Assembly: GCA_905198295.1 (NCBI GenBank)
Contig: CAJKBW010000048.1
Span: forward strand, 1 to 23,558
Length of the DNA stretch: 23,558 nucleotides
DNA from: an uncultured Oscillospiraceae bacterium
GTDB taxonomy: Bacteria > Bacillota > Clostridia > Oscillospirales > Acutalibacteraceae
Reading direction: 5' to 3'
The notes below the pieces were generated by a model. It saw only the letters and a program-made list of their open reading frames with translations. It searched no databases and was not told where the DNA came from. Positions 14,582-21,895 of the stretch are shown piece after piece. Made by a program: the position numbers and the translations under genes. Position 1 is the stretch's first letter. Every line of letters starts with the position of its first letter.

Positions 14582-15163
14582 TCAGCGCAGCCTTTTGCTG
14601 ATGCGCAGCAGGCGGACGATGATCGGGCTGAGCACCAGGTTGAAGCCCAGCTCAAACAGAAAGTTGCCGCCCACCAGGCCGAACAGAATATACTGCCACA
14701 GGGTCTGGTCGTTTCCGCCGGCCCACGCGGTAATGGTGGGCAGGAAAAACACCAGACAGCCGAGGAGGAATACCCCTGTATTGACCAGCGGGCAGACAAT
14801 GGCTGCCGCAAATACACCGAGATAAATGTTCTTTTTGGACAGCCACTGATAGGTGAATCCGGCGGCAAGGCCGCACAGCACGCCTTTGGCCAGCACCGTC
14901 AAAATCGTGCCCGGTACAGATACGGCCAGAAACGCCGCAGCATCGCCGCTGAGCAGCACCGCGATGCCGAACACGAGGCCGAGCCACGCACTGATGGCCG
15001 GGCCGCACATGGCGGCGCCCACCACGATGGGAATCAGCACCAGGGATATCGAGAACATACCGAAGCGGATGAACGACCCCAGGAGCTGAAGCACGATGAC
15101 CAGTGCGGTGAGCATAGCGCCCAGCGCGAGGGTTTGGGTGGATATTTTCCGGGTTTTTGCCAT
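14582..15163 (-). CDS. ECF transporter S component, probably for pantothenate
   Basis: This 193-residue hydrophobic protein has the features of an ECF transporter S component: a short basic start, the first helix T-L-A-L-G-A-M-L-T-A-L containing the A-x-x-x-A-L region that contacts EcfT, and about six membrane helices (about 10-30, 36-52, 55-75, 80-105, 112-135 and 158-182). The substrate cannot be read directly. Proximity to coaX, and resemblance to PanT-like S components of Clostridia, point to pantothenate, but folate or another vitamin cannot be excluded. ATG 15163 has AAGGAGG eight bases upstream; the open frame to 15208 is not used. Its promoter lies in the end of the GNAT gene (15334-15362), leaving a long leader. 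Confidence 0.78.
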   Translation of the reverse strand: MAKTRKISTQTLALGAMLTALVIVLQLLGSFIRFGMFSISLVLIPIVVGAAMCGPAISAWLGLVFGIAVLLSGDAAAFLAVSVPGTILTVLAKGVLCGLAAGFTYQWLSKKNIYLGVFAAAIVCPLVNTGVFLLGCLVFFLPTITAWAGGNDQTLWQYILFGLVGGNFLFELGFNLVLSPIIVRLLRISKRLR

Positions 15164-15229
15164 GACAATTACCTCCTTGCTGCTGCTCCTCTGCGGGATG
15201 CAGCGCAATCACGGGTGGATGGGCGGACT

Positions 15230-15317
15230 ATGTAAAGTGACGCGGTCAGTCCCTTGCGGTAACTGCCGGAAGCGTCACGGATTTTCCCGCACAGTTTTGG
15301 ATATGCGGGCACTACAT
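15230..15317 (-). ncRNA. candidate structured leader RNA of the S-component gene
   Basis: The predicted transcript (about 15327 to 15164) can fold into a three-way arrangement on the minus strand. The closing helix is ATGTA/TACAT (15317-15313 with 15234-15230). One arm is CCCGCA/TGCGGG (15309-15304 with 15291-15286). The second arm is GTGACGC/GCGTCAC (15278-15272 with 15243-15237), continued by GG/CC, CAGT/ACTG and CC/GG around a four-base GCAA loop. No known riboswitch consensus was recognised. It could be a metabolite-sensing leader for a vitamin transporter, which is inference only. Confidence 0.35.
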
Positions 15318-15333
15318 GGTGTTGTATTTCATT

Positions 15334-15362
15334 AGTGTATACGATTTGTATTTTGCTGTCAA
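15334..15362 (-). promoter_or_regulatory. promoter of the ECF S component gene
   Basis: On the minus strand TTGACA (15362-15357), 17 bp, TACACT (15339-15334). The -35 overlaps the stop codon of the GNAT gene. Confidence 0.7.
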
Positions 15363-15988
15363 TAGCGGAGACTGGCCAGAAAGCGGAACTCCTGCTGGGA
15401 TGGTGTTTCCTCCCGGTGCTTCGGTGCAAAGCCGGCGTCAAAGGCGGCCAGCGTCTTTTCGTCCACCGCATAGCCGGGGCTTTCGGCAAAGCGACCCGCC
15501 GCATCCGCGAGTGCAGCGGGTTTCAGCTCCAGCGCATGCAGCGCCGCGGCGTAAAAGCCGTCTTCGGTGCGGATATCGTACTTCTCCGCACAGCGGAAGC
15601 CGAAGCGGTGGTAATAGCGCGGGTCGCCGTACAGGCAGACCGCCGGAAAGCCGAGGTTACGTGCGGCTTCCAGAGAATGCCGAATCAGCGCCGAGCCGAC
15701 GCCGGCACGCTGCCGCTCCGGCAGCACGCTGACCGGGCCGAGGCACAGCACAGCGAGGCTGTCCCGGCCTTCGCGGCAGATGACCGCACGCGTATAGGCG
15801 ATATGGCCGACCAGCCGGCCGTCTTCTTCGGCGACAAAATCCAGCGCCGGGACAAAGTCCGGATGGCGGCGCAGCTGGTGGAGAACCAGATGCTCCGCAC
15901 AGCCGGGAACATACTGATTCCAGAATGCCTCCCGGGTGAGCGTTTCCGTTTCCCGGTAATCGGCGGGGATTTCCAAACGTATATCCAT
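15359..15988 (-). CDS. GNAT N-acetyltransferase, YhbS-like
   Basis: This 209-residue protein resembles the YhbS group of GNAT acetyltransferases. It begins R-L-E-I-P-A-D-Y, has the V-G-H-I-A-Y strand, L-G-P-V-S-V-L-P-E-R-Q-R-A-G-V-G-S-A-L-I (acetyl-CoA loop, about 82-101), G-D-P-R-Y-Y-H-R-F-G-F (about 121-131) and a longer C-terminal extension. Substrates of the group are mostly unknown. AAAGGA lies nine bases before ATG 15988. It starts 14 bp after coaX and is in that operon. Confidence 0.88.
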   Translation of the reverse strand: MDIRLEIPADYRETETLTREAFWNQYVPGCAEHLVLHQLRRHPDFVPALDFVAEEDGRLVGHIAYTRAVICREGRDSLAVLCLGPVSVLPERQRAGVGSALIRHSLEAARNLGFPAVCLYGDPRYYHRFGFRCAEKYDIRTEDGFYAAALHALELKPAALADAAGRFAESPGYAVDEKTLAAFDAGFAPKHREETPSQQEFRFLASLRY

Positions 15989-16002
15989 AGCGGCACGGTC
16001 CT

Positions 16003-16770
16003 TTATTTCTTATTTTTCTCGTAAACCAGCCGCAGGCCTTCCAGCAGGAGATTCTCATCGTAGGTGATCTGCCGGCGGCAGTGCGGGGTGATCTCCCGGC
16101 TCAGACCGCCGGTGGCGATGATATTGGCGCTGACCCCAAGCTCGTCCTCGATGCGGTCACACATGCCGTCGATCATCGCCGCTGTGCCGTACACTGCGCC
16201 GGACTGCATCGAGTCGATGGTGTTTGAACCGATGACATGCGCGGGCGCTTCGATGCTGATGTGCTGGAGCAGCGAGGTATTGGCAATCAGCGAGTTCAGT
16301 GCGGTGCCGATGCCGGCGACGATCACACCGCCGCGAAAATAGCCGTTCTGATCGATGACCGAAACGGTGGTTGCGGTGCCGAGATCCCAGATGATGCACG
16401 GCGTACCGTATTTGGCGACCGCTGCGACCGCGCCGACGAGCAGATCTGCGCCCAGCTGTGCCGGGTTATCGATGCGGATATTGATGCCGGTGCGGGTGCC
16501 GGGACCGACGATCAGCGGCGCGGCGCCGGTCACTTTTTTGACCGCGCGGCGGATGGCGTGATCCAGCGGCGGCACCACCGAGGAAATAATCGAGCCGTCA
16601 ATATCGCCCGCATTCACGCCGTACAGTCGCAGGATATCCAGCAGTTCCACGGCGTACTGGTCTTCCATTTTGATGGGATCGGTTGCCACGCGCGACTCCA
16701 GCACTAACCGGTCGCCATCGAAAACCCCGATCGTGATATTGGTATTGCCCATATCCAGTGTCAGCAGCAC
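16003..16770 (-). CDS. coaX: type III pantothenate kinase
   Basis: This 255-residue CoaX protein phosphorylates pantothenate in the first step of coenzyme A synthesis. Type III kinases need a monovalent cation and are not inhibited by CoA (family knowledge). The ATP-binding D-M-G-N-T-N (6-11), the pantothenate-binding G-T-R-T-G (91-95), the catalytic D109 in G-A-D-L and D129 in W-D-L-G-T-A-T-T are all present. The start is GTG 16770, eight bases after AAGGAGG; an ATG between them is out of frame. It heads an operon with the GNAT gene and is divergent from the HD gene. Confidence 0.95.
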   Translation of the reverse strand: MLLTLDMGNTNITIGVFDGDRLVLESRVATDPIKMEDQYAVELLDILRLYGVNAGDIDGSIISSVVPPLDHAIRRAVKKVTGAAPLIVGPGTRTGINIRIDNPAQLGADLLVGAVAAVAKYGTPCIIWDLGTATTVSVIDQNGYFRGGVIVAGIGTALNSLIANTSLLQHISIEAPAHVIGSNTIDSMQSGAVYGTAAMIDGMCDRIEDELGVSANIIATGGLSREITPHCRRQITYDENLLLEGLRLVYEKNKK

Positions 16771-16813
16771 AGGACATGCCTCCTTGTTTTACAGTTTGGT
16801 GAATTTCGCTCTT

Positions 16814-16842
16814 ATTATACGCAAAGGCCCGCATTTCGTCAA
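16814..16842 (-). promoter_or_regulatory. promoter of coaX
   Basis: On the minus strand TTGACG (16842-16837), 17 bp, TATAAT (16819-16814). The start is near 16807. Confidence 0.85.
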
Positions 16843-16858
16843 TTGACAGCGGAAAAGC

Positions 16859-16887
16859 TTGCGCGGGCGGGGGAAAGCGGGTACAAT
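16859..16887 (+). promoter_or_regulatory. promoter of the HD-AAA operon
   Basis: TTGCGC (16859-16864), 17 bp, TACAAT (16882-16887). It is divergent from the coaX promoter with the two -35 boxes about 16 bp apart. The leader to the HD gene is about 68 nt. Confidence 0.6.
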
Positions 16888-16961
16888 AAAAACCAAAAGG
16901 CTGCCGCAGCGGGCGGCCGGGCAGGGAAATAACCACGCCTTATTCCACAGATTAAGGAAGG

Positions 16962-17636
16962 ATGACGCCGGCAATGCTCACCTATGAAGAGGTTCGTCAC
17001 AATGAAGAGGTCCGCGTGCTTATCGAAGCAGGCAACGAGTCGCTGCGGGTGCGCGGGTTTACCGACCACGGCTACGCCCATGCGGGGATGACCGCCAAGG
17101 TGGCGGGCGACCTGCTCGAAACGCTGGGTTATGATGCGCGCACCTGCGAGCTGGCACGTATTGCCGGCTATATGCACGATATCGGCAATGCGATCAACCG
17201 TAGCAACCATGCGATGTCCGGCGCATTGCTGGCGTTCGAGCTGCTGCGCGGCTGGGGTGTCGATATCCGCGAGGCCACCGCAGTGATGACCGCCATCGGC
17301 AACCACGATGAGGGCACCGCCGCTGCGGTTACCCCGCTGAGCGCCGCACTGATTCTGGCCGATAAAAGCGATGTGCGCCGCAGCCGGGTGCGGGTATCTC
17401 CGATCGACAGTCATTTCGACATTCACGACCGGGTTAATTACGCGGTTGTGGATTCCGCGCTGACGGTCAGCCGTGAAAACAAAATCATCACCCTGAAACT
17501 CCGGATCGATACCTCTATCTGCGCGGTCATGGACTATTTTGAGATTTTCCTCACCCGCATGACCCTGTGCCGTTCTGCAGCGGCGTTCCTGGGTATGGAT
17601 TTCGAGCTGGTCATCAACGAAACGCGGATGCTTTAA
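16962..17636 (+). CDS. HD-domain phosphohydrolase-like protein
   Basis: This 224-residue cytoplasmic protein is the conserved clostridial HD-domain protein of unknown substrate. The metal-binding residues are visible as H36 and H40, H72-D73 in Y-M-H-D-I-G-N, H83, H115-D116 in G-N-H-D-E and D134 in A-D-K-S-D-V-R-R. HD proteins of this kind hydrolyse nucleotides or cyclic nucleotides. The C-terminal part continues D-I-H-D-R-V-N-Y-A-V and Y-F-E-I-F-L-x-R-M. ATG 16962 lies very close to AAGGAAG, and ATG 16974 is an alternative that fits homologues equally well. The AAA ATPase follows 75 bp later on the same strand. Confidence 0.85.
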   Translation: MTPAMLTYEEVRHNEEVRVLIEAGNESLRVRGFTDHGYAHAGMTAKVAGDLLETLGYDARTCELARIAGYMHDIGNAINRSNHAMSGALLAFELLRGWGVDIREATAVMTAIGNHDEGTAAAVTPLSAALILADKSDVRRSRVRVSPIDSHFDIHDRVNYAVVDSALTVSRENKIITLKLRIDTSICAVMDYFEIFLTRMTLCRSAAAFLGMDFELVINETRML

Positions 17637-17711
17637 GAGGAATTGCTTTGGGCAATTTCCGCTCTAAAAAATCGCGTGTAAACGGTAAAGCGTTTCAGAG
17701 GAGGTGGTCAG

Positions 17712-18464
17712 ATGAACAGGCTTTTTATCCGGCGTGTTTCGGTGGACAGCGCGGCGATTCCGCCGGGCAGCTATCTGGCTGGGCTGCCCGCGGTACACGG
17801 CGGCGGGCTGGTTTTTACTTCGCCGGTCACTTTTTTTATTGGGGAAAACGGCACCGGCAAATCCACGCTGATTGAAGCGATCGCGGTAGCGTATGGTCTC
17901 AATCCCGAGGGCGGGTCCCGCAACTTTGCCTTTTCCACCCGCGATTCCCATTCGCCGCTCTGGCGTGCGGTCCGTTTGGAGAAGGGCCCCATACCGCCCC
18001 ACGACGCTTATTTCCTGCGTGCGGAGAGTTTTTATAATGTCGCGACCAACATCGACGAGCTCGACGATGCGCCGGGGGACCCCTCGCCGCTGATCCGGTC
18101 TGCCTACGGCGGCGTGTCACTGCACGAACAGTCGCACGGCGAAAGCTTCCTGGCGCTCGCGCGCGAACGTTTTTCCGGCGGTGGGCTGTACATCCTTGAT
18201 GAACCCGAGGCCGCCCTGTCCCCAGTCGGGCAGATGGCGCTGCTTGCCCGCATCCATGAGCTTGCACAGCAGGGGGCACAGCTGATCATTGCCACCCATT
18301 CGCCGTTGCTGACCGCCTGCCCGGAGGCACAGATATACGAATTCCGTGGGAGCGGGCCAGTGGCGACAGCGTACACCGAGACCGCCCATTTTCAGATCCT
18401 GCAGCGGTTTTACCGGCAGCCGGAAGCTGTGCTCCGCGAGCTTTTGGACTCCCCCGGGGGCTGA
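17712..18464 (+). CDS. AAA family ATPase (ABC-like, SMC/Rad50-type head)
   Basis: This 250-residue predicted ATPase has an ABC-type head without membrane or coiled-coil parts. Walker A GENGTGKST lies at 44-52, an ABC signature-like L-H-E-Q-S-H-G-E-S-F at 137-146, Walker B L-Y-I-L-D-E-P-E at 159-166 and the H-loop H196 in A-T-H-S-P. This single-domain type resembles COG3910, whose cellular role is unknown. GAGGAGG lies seven bases before ATG 17712. It shares an operon with the HD protein and ends four bases before the converging membrane-protein gene, with no terminator between them. Confidence 0.87.
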   Translation: MNRLFIRRVSVDSAAIPPGSYLAGLPAVHGGGLVFTSPVTFFIGENGTGKSTLIEAIAVAYGLNPEGGSRNFAFSTRDSHSPLWRAVRLEKGPIPPHDAYFLRAESFYNVATNIDELDDAPGDPSPLIRSAYGGVSLHEQSHGESFLALARERFSGGGLYILDEPEAALSPVGQMALLARIHELAQQGAQLIIATHSPLLTACPEAQIYEFRGSGPVATAYTETAHFQILQRFYRQPEAVLRELLDSPGG

Positions 18465-18468
18465 TGCG

Positions 18469-19269
18469 TTATTTCCGTTTCCGGCCGCGGCGCAGCCACT
18501 GGGATTCATGGGTATAGGACAGCACCCTGCTGCGGATGCCAACCAGACCGATCGCGGCGAACACTATGCCGAACAGCATATCCCGCAGCAGTGCCTGGAT
18601 GCCGCTGCCCAGGTAGTAACGCATGGCCTCCAGCAGCGTCATCGCCGGATTGACATTCATCAGCCCGATGGCGGAATTCAGCAGGCAGGAGGCGAACATT
18701 GCCAGCAGCGACGCGATTACAATACAGGTGGTGGCGAACGATGTACTGTGTGCGCCACGGAGATACTGGTAGCCGAAAAAGGATCCGGTACTCACCAGAA
18801 AGGCCAGCCAGCCGAACTGCCAGTTGAGCAGCGTAGCAGCGATAAACCAGGGCAGTACGCCCACCACGGCGCCGAGCAGCGCACCGAGAATGCCAGTCAG
18901 ATAATGCGAAAACGATTCCCGATCCTTTTCAAAGTGATCGTCGAATGCGCCGTGCAGCTCGCCGAGCGATCGCTGCGCCGCTTCCTGCAGGAAGGCGATG
19001 AACGCGTTACCGTCCATATCCGCCATGCCCGGAAGGGTGAGCAGGATGCCGTACCCCTCATTGGGGGAAAGCTGTATGTCCGCATAGCGGCTGGCGAGCT
19101 GCTTGTGCAGCCGGGGCAGCTTTTCCGGGGGAACGTTCACCGAAAGCTGAAGGGTGTCTGCCGGCAGATCTGCCCGGAAAGCGATGCCCTCCGTCAGACC
19201 GCTGACAATGCCTGCGGTGTCGGTTTTATAGCCCTGCGCCGTACAGACGCGGAGGATTTCTTCCAACAT
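18469..19269 (-). CDS. membrane protein of unknown function with soluble N-terminal domain
   Basis: I do not recognise this family. The protein of about 266 residues has a soluble N-terminal region of about 115 residues, with a strand-rich part containing L-Q-L-S-V-N-V-P and a helical part. It then has four hydrophobic segments (about 123-145, 148-165, 173-197 and 222-243) and a very basic tail (R-R-G-R-K-R-K). The open frame begins at 19275, but ATG 19269 lies seven bases after AAAGGAG and is the better start. It has its own promoter (19325-19353). The gene converges on the AAA ATPase with only four bases between stop codons. Confidence 0.8.
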   Translation of the reverse strand: MLEEILRVCTAQGYKTDTAGIVSGLTEGIAFRADLPADTLQLSVNVPPEKLPRLHKQLASRYADIQLSPNEGYGILLTLPGMADMDGNAFIAFLQEAAQRSLGELHGAFDDHFEKDRESFSHYLTGILGALLGAVVGVLPWFIAATLLNWQFGWLAFLVSTGSFFGYQYLRGAHSTSFATTCIVIASLLAMFASCLLNSAIGLMNVNPAMTLLEAMRYYLGSGIQALLRDMLFGIVFAAIGLVGIRSRVLSYTHESQWLRRGRKRK

Positions 19270-19324
19270 ATACATTCTCCTTTACCGGAAATAGGTTTTC
19301 CCAGGTAGCCGCGCTATATTTACA

Positions 19325-19353
19325 GTTATAGCCACTATGCGGGGAAAAGTCAA
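19325..19353 (-). promoter_or_regulatory. promoter of the unknown membrane-protein gene
   Basis: On the minus strand TTGACT (19353-19348), 17 bp, TATAAC (19330-19325). Confidence 0.75.
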
Positions 19354-19461
19354 GGAAACGATAAACTTTGTTCAGCAGTACGCGGCATATCCGTTAGGTC
19401 ATATCCGGGGTGCAGGTGCGGCTCGCTGCCGTTTCTTTTGACGGCAATTTTCCGTACCCTA

Positions 19462-19490
19462 TTGAAAAACGGCGTGTGCTGTGGTATTCT
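19462..19490 (+). promoter_or_regulatory. promoter upstream of an orphan terminator
   Basis: TTGAAA (19462-19467), 17 bp, TATTCT (19485-19490). It could drive a small RNA or the attenuated leader of the surface protein gene. Confidence 0.5.
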
Positions 19491-19554
19491 TTTACTGAGT
19501 TTGAGCGATGTGTATAAAAATCTATGCTTTTTTAGATCATAAGGAAAACAACAG

Positions 19555-19582
19555 AAAGAATGGCGTTTACGCCATTCTTTTT
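19555..19582 (+). terminator. intrinsic terminator with no gene upstream
   Basis: AAAGAATGGCGT (19555-19566) pairs with ACGCCATTCTTT (19569-19580) and leads into a T-rich run. The only plus-strand gene upstream is the ATPase ending at 18464, more than 1 kb away. Confidence 0.85.
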
Positions 19583-19740
19583 TTATTTTGCCGATAAATC
19601 GTCGGTGTTTTGCACAAGGCTGACCACATATGCGCGGTTTCTGAAAAAGCATGATTTTGCAAAAAGGAGAGCTGAAAACATAATCTGCATCAAACCGAAA
19701 ATGCGGCATGACAAAATATCGTGTAAAGGGCGGATTTACC

Positions 19741-21312
19741 ATGAAACGAAAAACGAAAATACAGTGGCTGGGTTTCCTCTTTGGTATGACAGTAGCCTTC
19801 GGGACAGTGCCGGCGGCATCTGCGGAGGAGACGGTGTATACCGCGGCGACACAGGAAGCGCTTTTTGCGGCGGTTGAAGAGGTCAACAGCGGTGCGGCCG
19901 ACTATGCAGTTATCCGGCTGGCGGACGATATCCAGGTGACCAAATCGATGACGATTACGGCGGGTACCGTGACGATTATCGGGGAGGGACATACCGTCTC
20001 ACTGCAAAACGGCAGCATCGGTTTGACAGGAAACGCTGTGCTGAATCTCGGCCGGCCGGACAGCCGTGAAACGCTGGATATAACAAGCACCGATCCGACG
20101 AGCTGTGTCCTGCATCTGAGCGATGCGACCACCCTCAACATGTATGACGGAACGGTGATCCGCGACAGCGAAGCCCGCGCTCAGGCCGGTGGTGTACAGG
20201 CGGTCGATGACAGCCGATTCCATATGTATGGGGGAGAAATCAGGAACTGCTGGAACGATTTCAGCGTTTCCGGCGGCGTGCTAGTGGACGATTCCGCTGT
20301 GTTTACGATGTATGACGGCATCATCCGCGATTGCCGCGGCGTACAGGGCGGTGCCGTTTGTCTGGGCGGCGGTGCAGCGATTGGCGGCGGGCAGGGGAGT
20401 GGCTCCGAGTTTATCATGCATGGCGGCACAATCAAGAACTGCACCGACAACTATTTGGGCGGCGGCGCGGTGTGTGTGTATACGCCGGATAAAGTAAAGC
20501 TGCTTATTGACGGCGGGTCAATCACCGGATGCAGTGGCGCCGGATCCGGCTATGGCGGGGCAGTTTTCCTCTATTCTACCAATGAAAATTCCTCTGTCAG
20601 GATAAACAGCGGGGTATTCACCCAAAACAGCGCCGCCTATGGCGGGTTCCTGTTTGTATACGCGGGAAAGGCGGAGATCGGAAACGGTGCAGGGATTTAT
20701 GGCAATACAGCAGAGGCTGCCGGCGATGATATTTACAACAATGGGGACGGCGCGGTGGTGACCATCGGCAATGTTCCGGCGGGTCTGACGCTTGAGGATT
20801 GCGGGCATGGGATCGACGGCTGGTATGACGACGGGGCGGAAGCACGCTGGGCATGTACAAGGGATACCGCCGAAGAGGAAACGTATACCGTCAAACTGCC
20901 TGTGGGCGAATTTACAGATGAGGTGGGAATCAAAGCCGCTCACGGTAAGGCCGTGAGAATACGGTTCGATAGCCGTGGCGGAGATACACCGGTAACAGAG
21001 ATGTTCGCGGGTCCAGACGGACGGTTGGCGGAACTGCCGGTACCGACGCGCGGCGGGTACACCTTCGCCGGCTGGTATACGATGGCGGAAGACGGTGAAG
21101 AAGTAACGGCCGCAACGGTGTTTCGCGAAGACACCACACTTTATGCCCATTGGATAAAAGCGGCGGAGCCTGTGCCGGATCCAGTCGAAAAGCCCACGCC
21201 GGACAGCCCGCAGACCGGATCGTCCGGTTATGCAGTTGTATGGGCGGTGCTATTTTGTACCGCCGCAGCCGGCTTCCTGTTTCTGAAACCGGAACGCACG
21301 AAAAAAATATAA
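19741..21312 (+). CDS. secreted beta-helix surface protein with SPQTG sorting signal
   Basis: This 523-residue protein has a signal peptide (basic start, hydrophobic core about 9-24, probable cleavage after A-S-A at 28). A long parallel beta-helix-like region follows (about 35-370), rich in G-G-A-V and M-Y-D/G-G-x-I-R-D/N-C turns as in polymorphic surface repeats. One Listeria-Bacteroides (InlB B-type) repeat follows, with F-D-S-R-G-G, P-T-R-G-G-Y-T-F-A-G-W-Y and L-Y-A-H-W (about 407-477). The C terminus carries S-P-Q-T-G at 489-493, a hydrophobic stretch (about 498-516) and a basic end, a cell-wall sorting signal for a class that accepts SPxTG. ATG 19741 with AAAGGGCGG upstream is chosen over ATG 19708. 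The ligand and role are unknown; adhesion is only a guess. Confidence 0.88.
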   Translation: MKRKTKIQWLGFLFGMTVAFGTVPAASAEETVYTAATQEALFAAVEEVNSGAADYAVIRLADDIQVTKSMTITAGTVTIIGEGHTVSLQNGSIGLTGNAVLNLGRPDSRETLDITSTDPTSCVLHLSDATTLNMYDGTVIRDSEARAQAGGVQAVDDSRFHMYGGEIRNCWNDFSVSGGVLVDDSAVFTMYDGIIRDCRGVQGGAVCLGGGAAIGGGQGSGSEFIMHGGTIKNCTDNYLGGGAVCVYTPDKVKLLIDGGSITGCSGAGSGYGGAVFLYSTNENSSVRINSGVFTQNSAAYGGFLFVYAGKAEIGNGAGIYGNTAEAAGDDIYNNGDGAVVTIGNVPAGLTLEDCGHGIDGWYDDGAEARWACTRDTAEEETYTVKLPVGEFTDEVGIKAAHGKAVRIRFDSRGGDTPVTEMFAGPDGRLAELPVPTRGGYTFAGWYTMAEDGEEVTAATVFREDTTLYAHWIKAAEPVPDPVEKPTPDSPQTGSSGYAVVWAVLFCTAAAGFLFLKPERTKKI

Positions 21313-21318
21313 TCGTAA

Positions 21319-21358
21319 TGCCCCGGCCGGGTGCTGCCTGGCCGGGGCGTGCCTTTTT
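21319..21358 (+). terminator. intrinsic terminator of the surface protein gene
   Basis: A 9-bp GC stem (21320-21328 with 21340-21348) with further partial pairing inside is followed by T5 at 21353-21358. Confidence 0.85.
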
Positions 21359-21642
21359 AGATGGCGACAAAAGGATCCATTTATTCGGCGCGGGGGATGC
21401 CAGTCAACTCGCATATACGGGGAAATTTGGACGCGACAGCTCGCTGTACCAGAAGTATCGTCCGCACAGATACAAACAACAACCGGTTGCACAGATAAAG
21501 CGAAAAATGCATCCCGGTTACGGCAAAGCGGATCGCTTTGCCGTGGCCTTTTTTCGCAGCGGCTTATAACCAGTTCCCAAAATAGCGCCTCTTTTGATGC
21601 AAACGGTTGCGGTACATATCCCGCACAGACAATCAACGGAAC
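21359..21642. other. noncoding stretch with a second hairpin
   Basis: I see no credible gene. A 10-bp hairpin (21521-21530 with 21534-21543, loop GAT) is followed a few bases later by T6 at 21549-21554, so it may end some plus-strand transcript. No promoter for such a transcript was found. Open frames on both strands here lack ribosome sites and recognisable protein features. Confidence 0.45.
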
Positions 21643-21672
21643 TTGACAGGCTCAGACCATGTATATTATAAT
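21643..21672 (+). promoter_or_regulatory. promoter of the tRNA-Pro transcript
   Basis: TTGACA (21643-21648), 18 bp, TATAAT (21667-21672): both hexamers are perfect. The transcript would start near 21679 and include the degenerate tRNA copy before the real tRNA. Confidence 0.85.
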
Positions 21673-21710
21673 AACAGAAAAGTATATACATGGGTTATCC
21701 ACAAATACTG

Positions 21711-21761
21711 CGGTGCAGCGCAGTTGACAGCGCGCCCGCTTTGGGAGAATACGCCCAGCCG
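21711..21761 (+). pseudogene. degenerate tRNA-Pro copy
   Basis: Positions 21711-21747 align with the first ~37 bases of the intact tRNA-Pro 70 bp downstream. They share GCGCAGTTG of the D-arm, AGCGCGCC and the anticodon region GCTTTGGGAG with anticodon TGG. The 3' side of the anticodon stem and the T-arm are not conserved, so it cannot fold as a tRNA. It lies between the tRNA promoter and the functional gene. Confidence 0.7.
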
Positions 21762-21779
21762 GATAAAACAACTCAATAA

Positions 21780-21855
21780 CCGGGTGTAGCGCAGTTGGTA
21801 GCGCGCCTGCTTTGGGAGCAGGATGCCGCAGGTTCGAATCCTGTCACTCGGACCA
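21780..21855 (+). tRNA. tRNA-Pro (anticodon TGG)
   Basis: The 76-base gene folds as a standard tRNA. The acceptor stem CCGGGTG/CACTCGG has one G-U pair. The D-arm is GCGC...GCGC, the anticodon arm CCTGC/GCAGG with loop TTTGGGA (anticodon 21813-21815), and the T-arm has GGTTCGAATCC. CCA is encoded at 21853-21855. A terminator follows directly. Confidence 0.96.
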
Positions 21856-21856
21856 C

Positions 21857-21895
21857 GTCGTCGCGGACTATGTATCGTTCGCGACGACTTTTTTT
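21857..21895 (+). terminator. intrinsic terminator of the tRNA-Pro transcript
   Basis: The 9-bp stem GTCGTCGCG (21857-21865) / CGCGACGAC (21880-21888) ends in T7. Confidence 0.9.

Larger units (their letters stand above)
19354..19740 (+). other. noncoding stretch with an orphan small transcription unit
   Basis: No convincing gene lies here. It contains a small hairpin (19427-19432 with 19441-19446), the promoter at 19462-19490 and the terminator at 19555-19582. Together these would give an RNA of about 90 nt that ends before the surface protein gene. A 29-codon frame from ATG 19508 runs through the terminator hairpin and has no ribosome site, so I do not call it. Confidence 0.5.

Noticed and set aside
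15230..15278. T-box-like string AGGGACTGACCGCG in the S-component leader
   Set aside because: The ACCGCG end fits, but the UGGN that must contact the tRNA acceptor end is replaced, the bases pair locally with CAGT, and there is no following terminator arm.
19508..19597. 29-codon ORF from ATG 19508
   Set aside because: It reads through the intrinsic terminator at 19555-19582 and has no Shine-Dalgarno, so it is more likely chance within a small noncoding unit.
21250..21636. Minus-strand frame with a TetR-like phrase (S-K-E-A-L-F-W-E-L-V)
   Set aside because: The rest of the frame has no helix-turn-helix or regulator features, it overlaps the end of the surface protein gene and its terminator, and it lacks a ribosome site.
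21695..21703. Perfect DnaA box TTATCCACA in the tRNA leader
   Set aside because: A single 9-mer is expected by chance at this window size with fair probability, and no cluster of boxes or A/T-rich unwinding region accompanies it.
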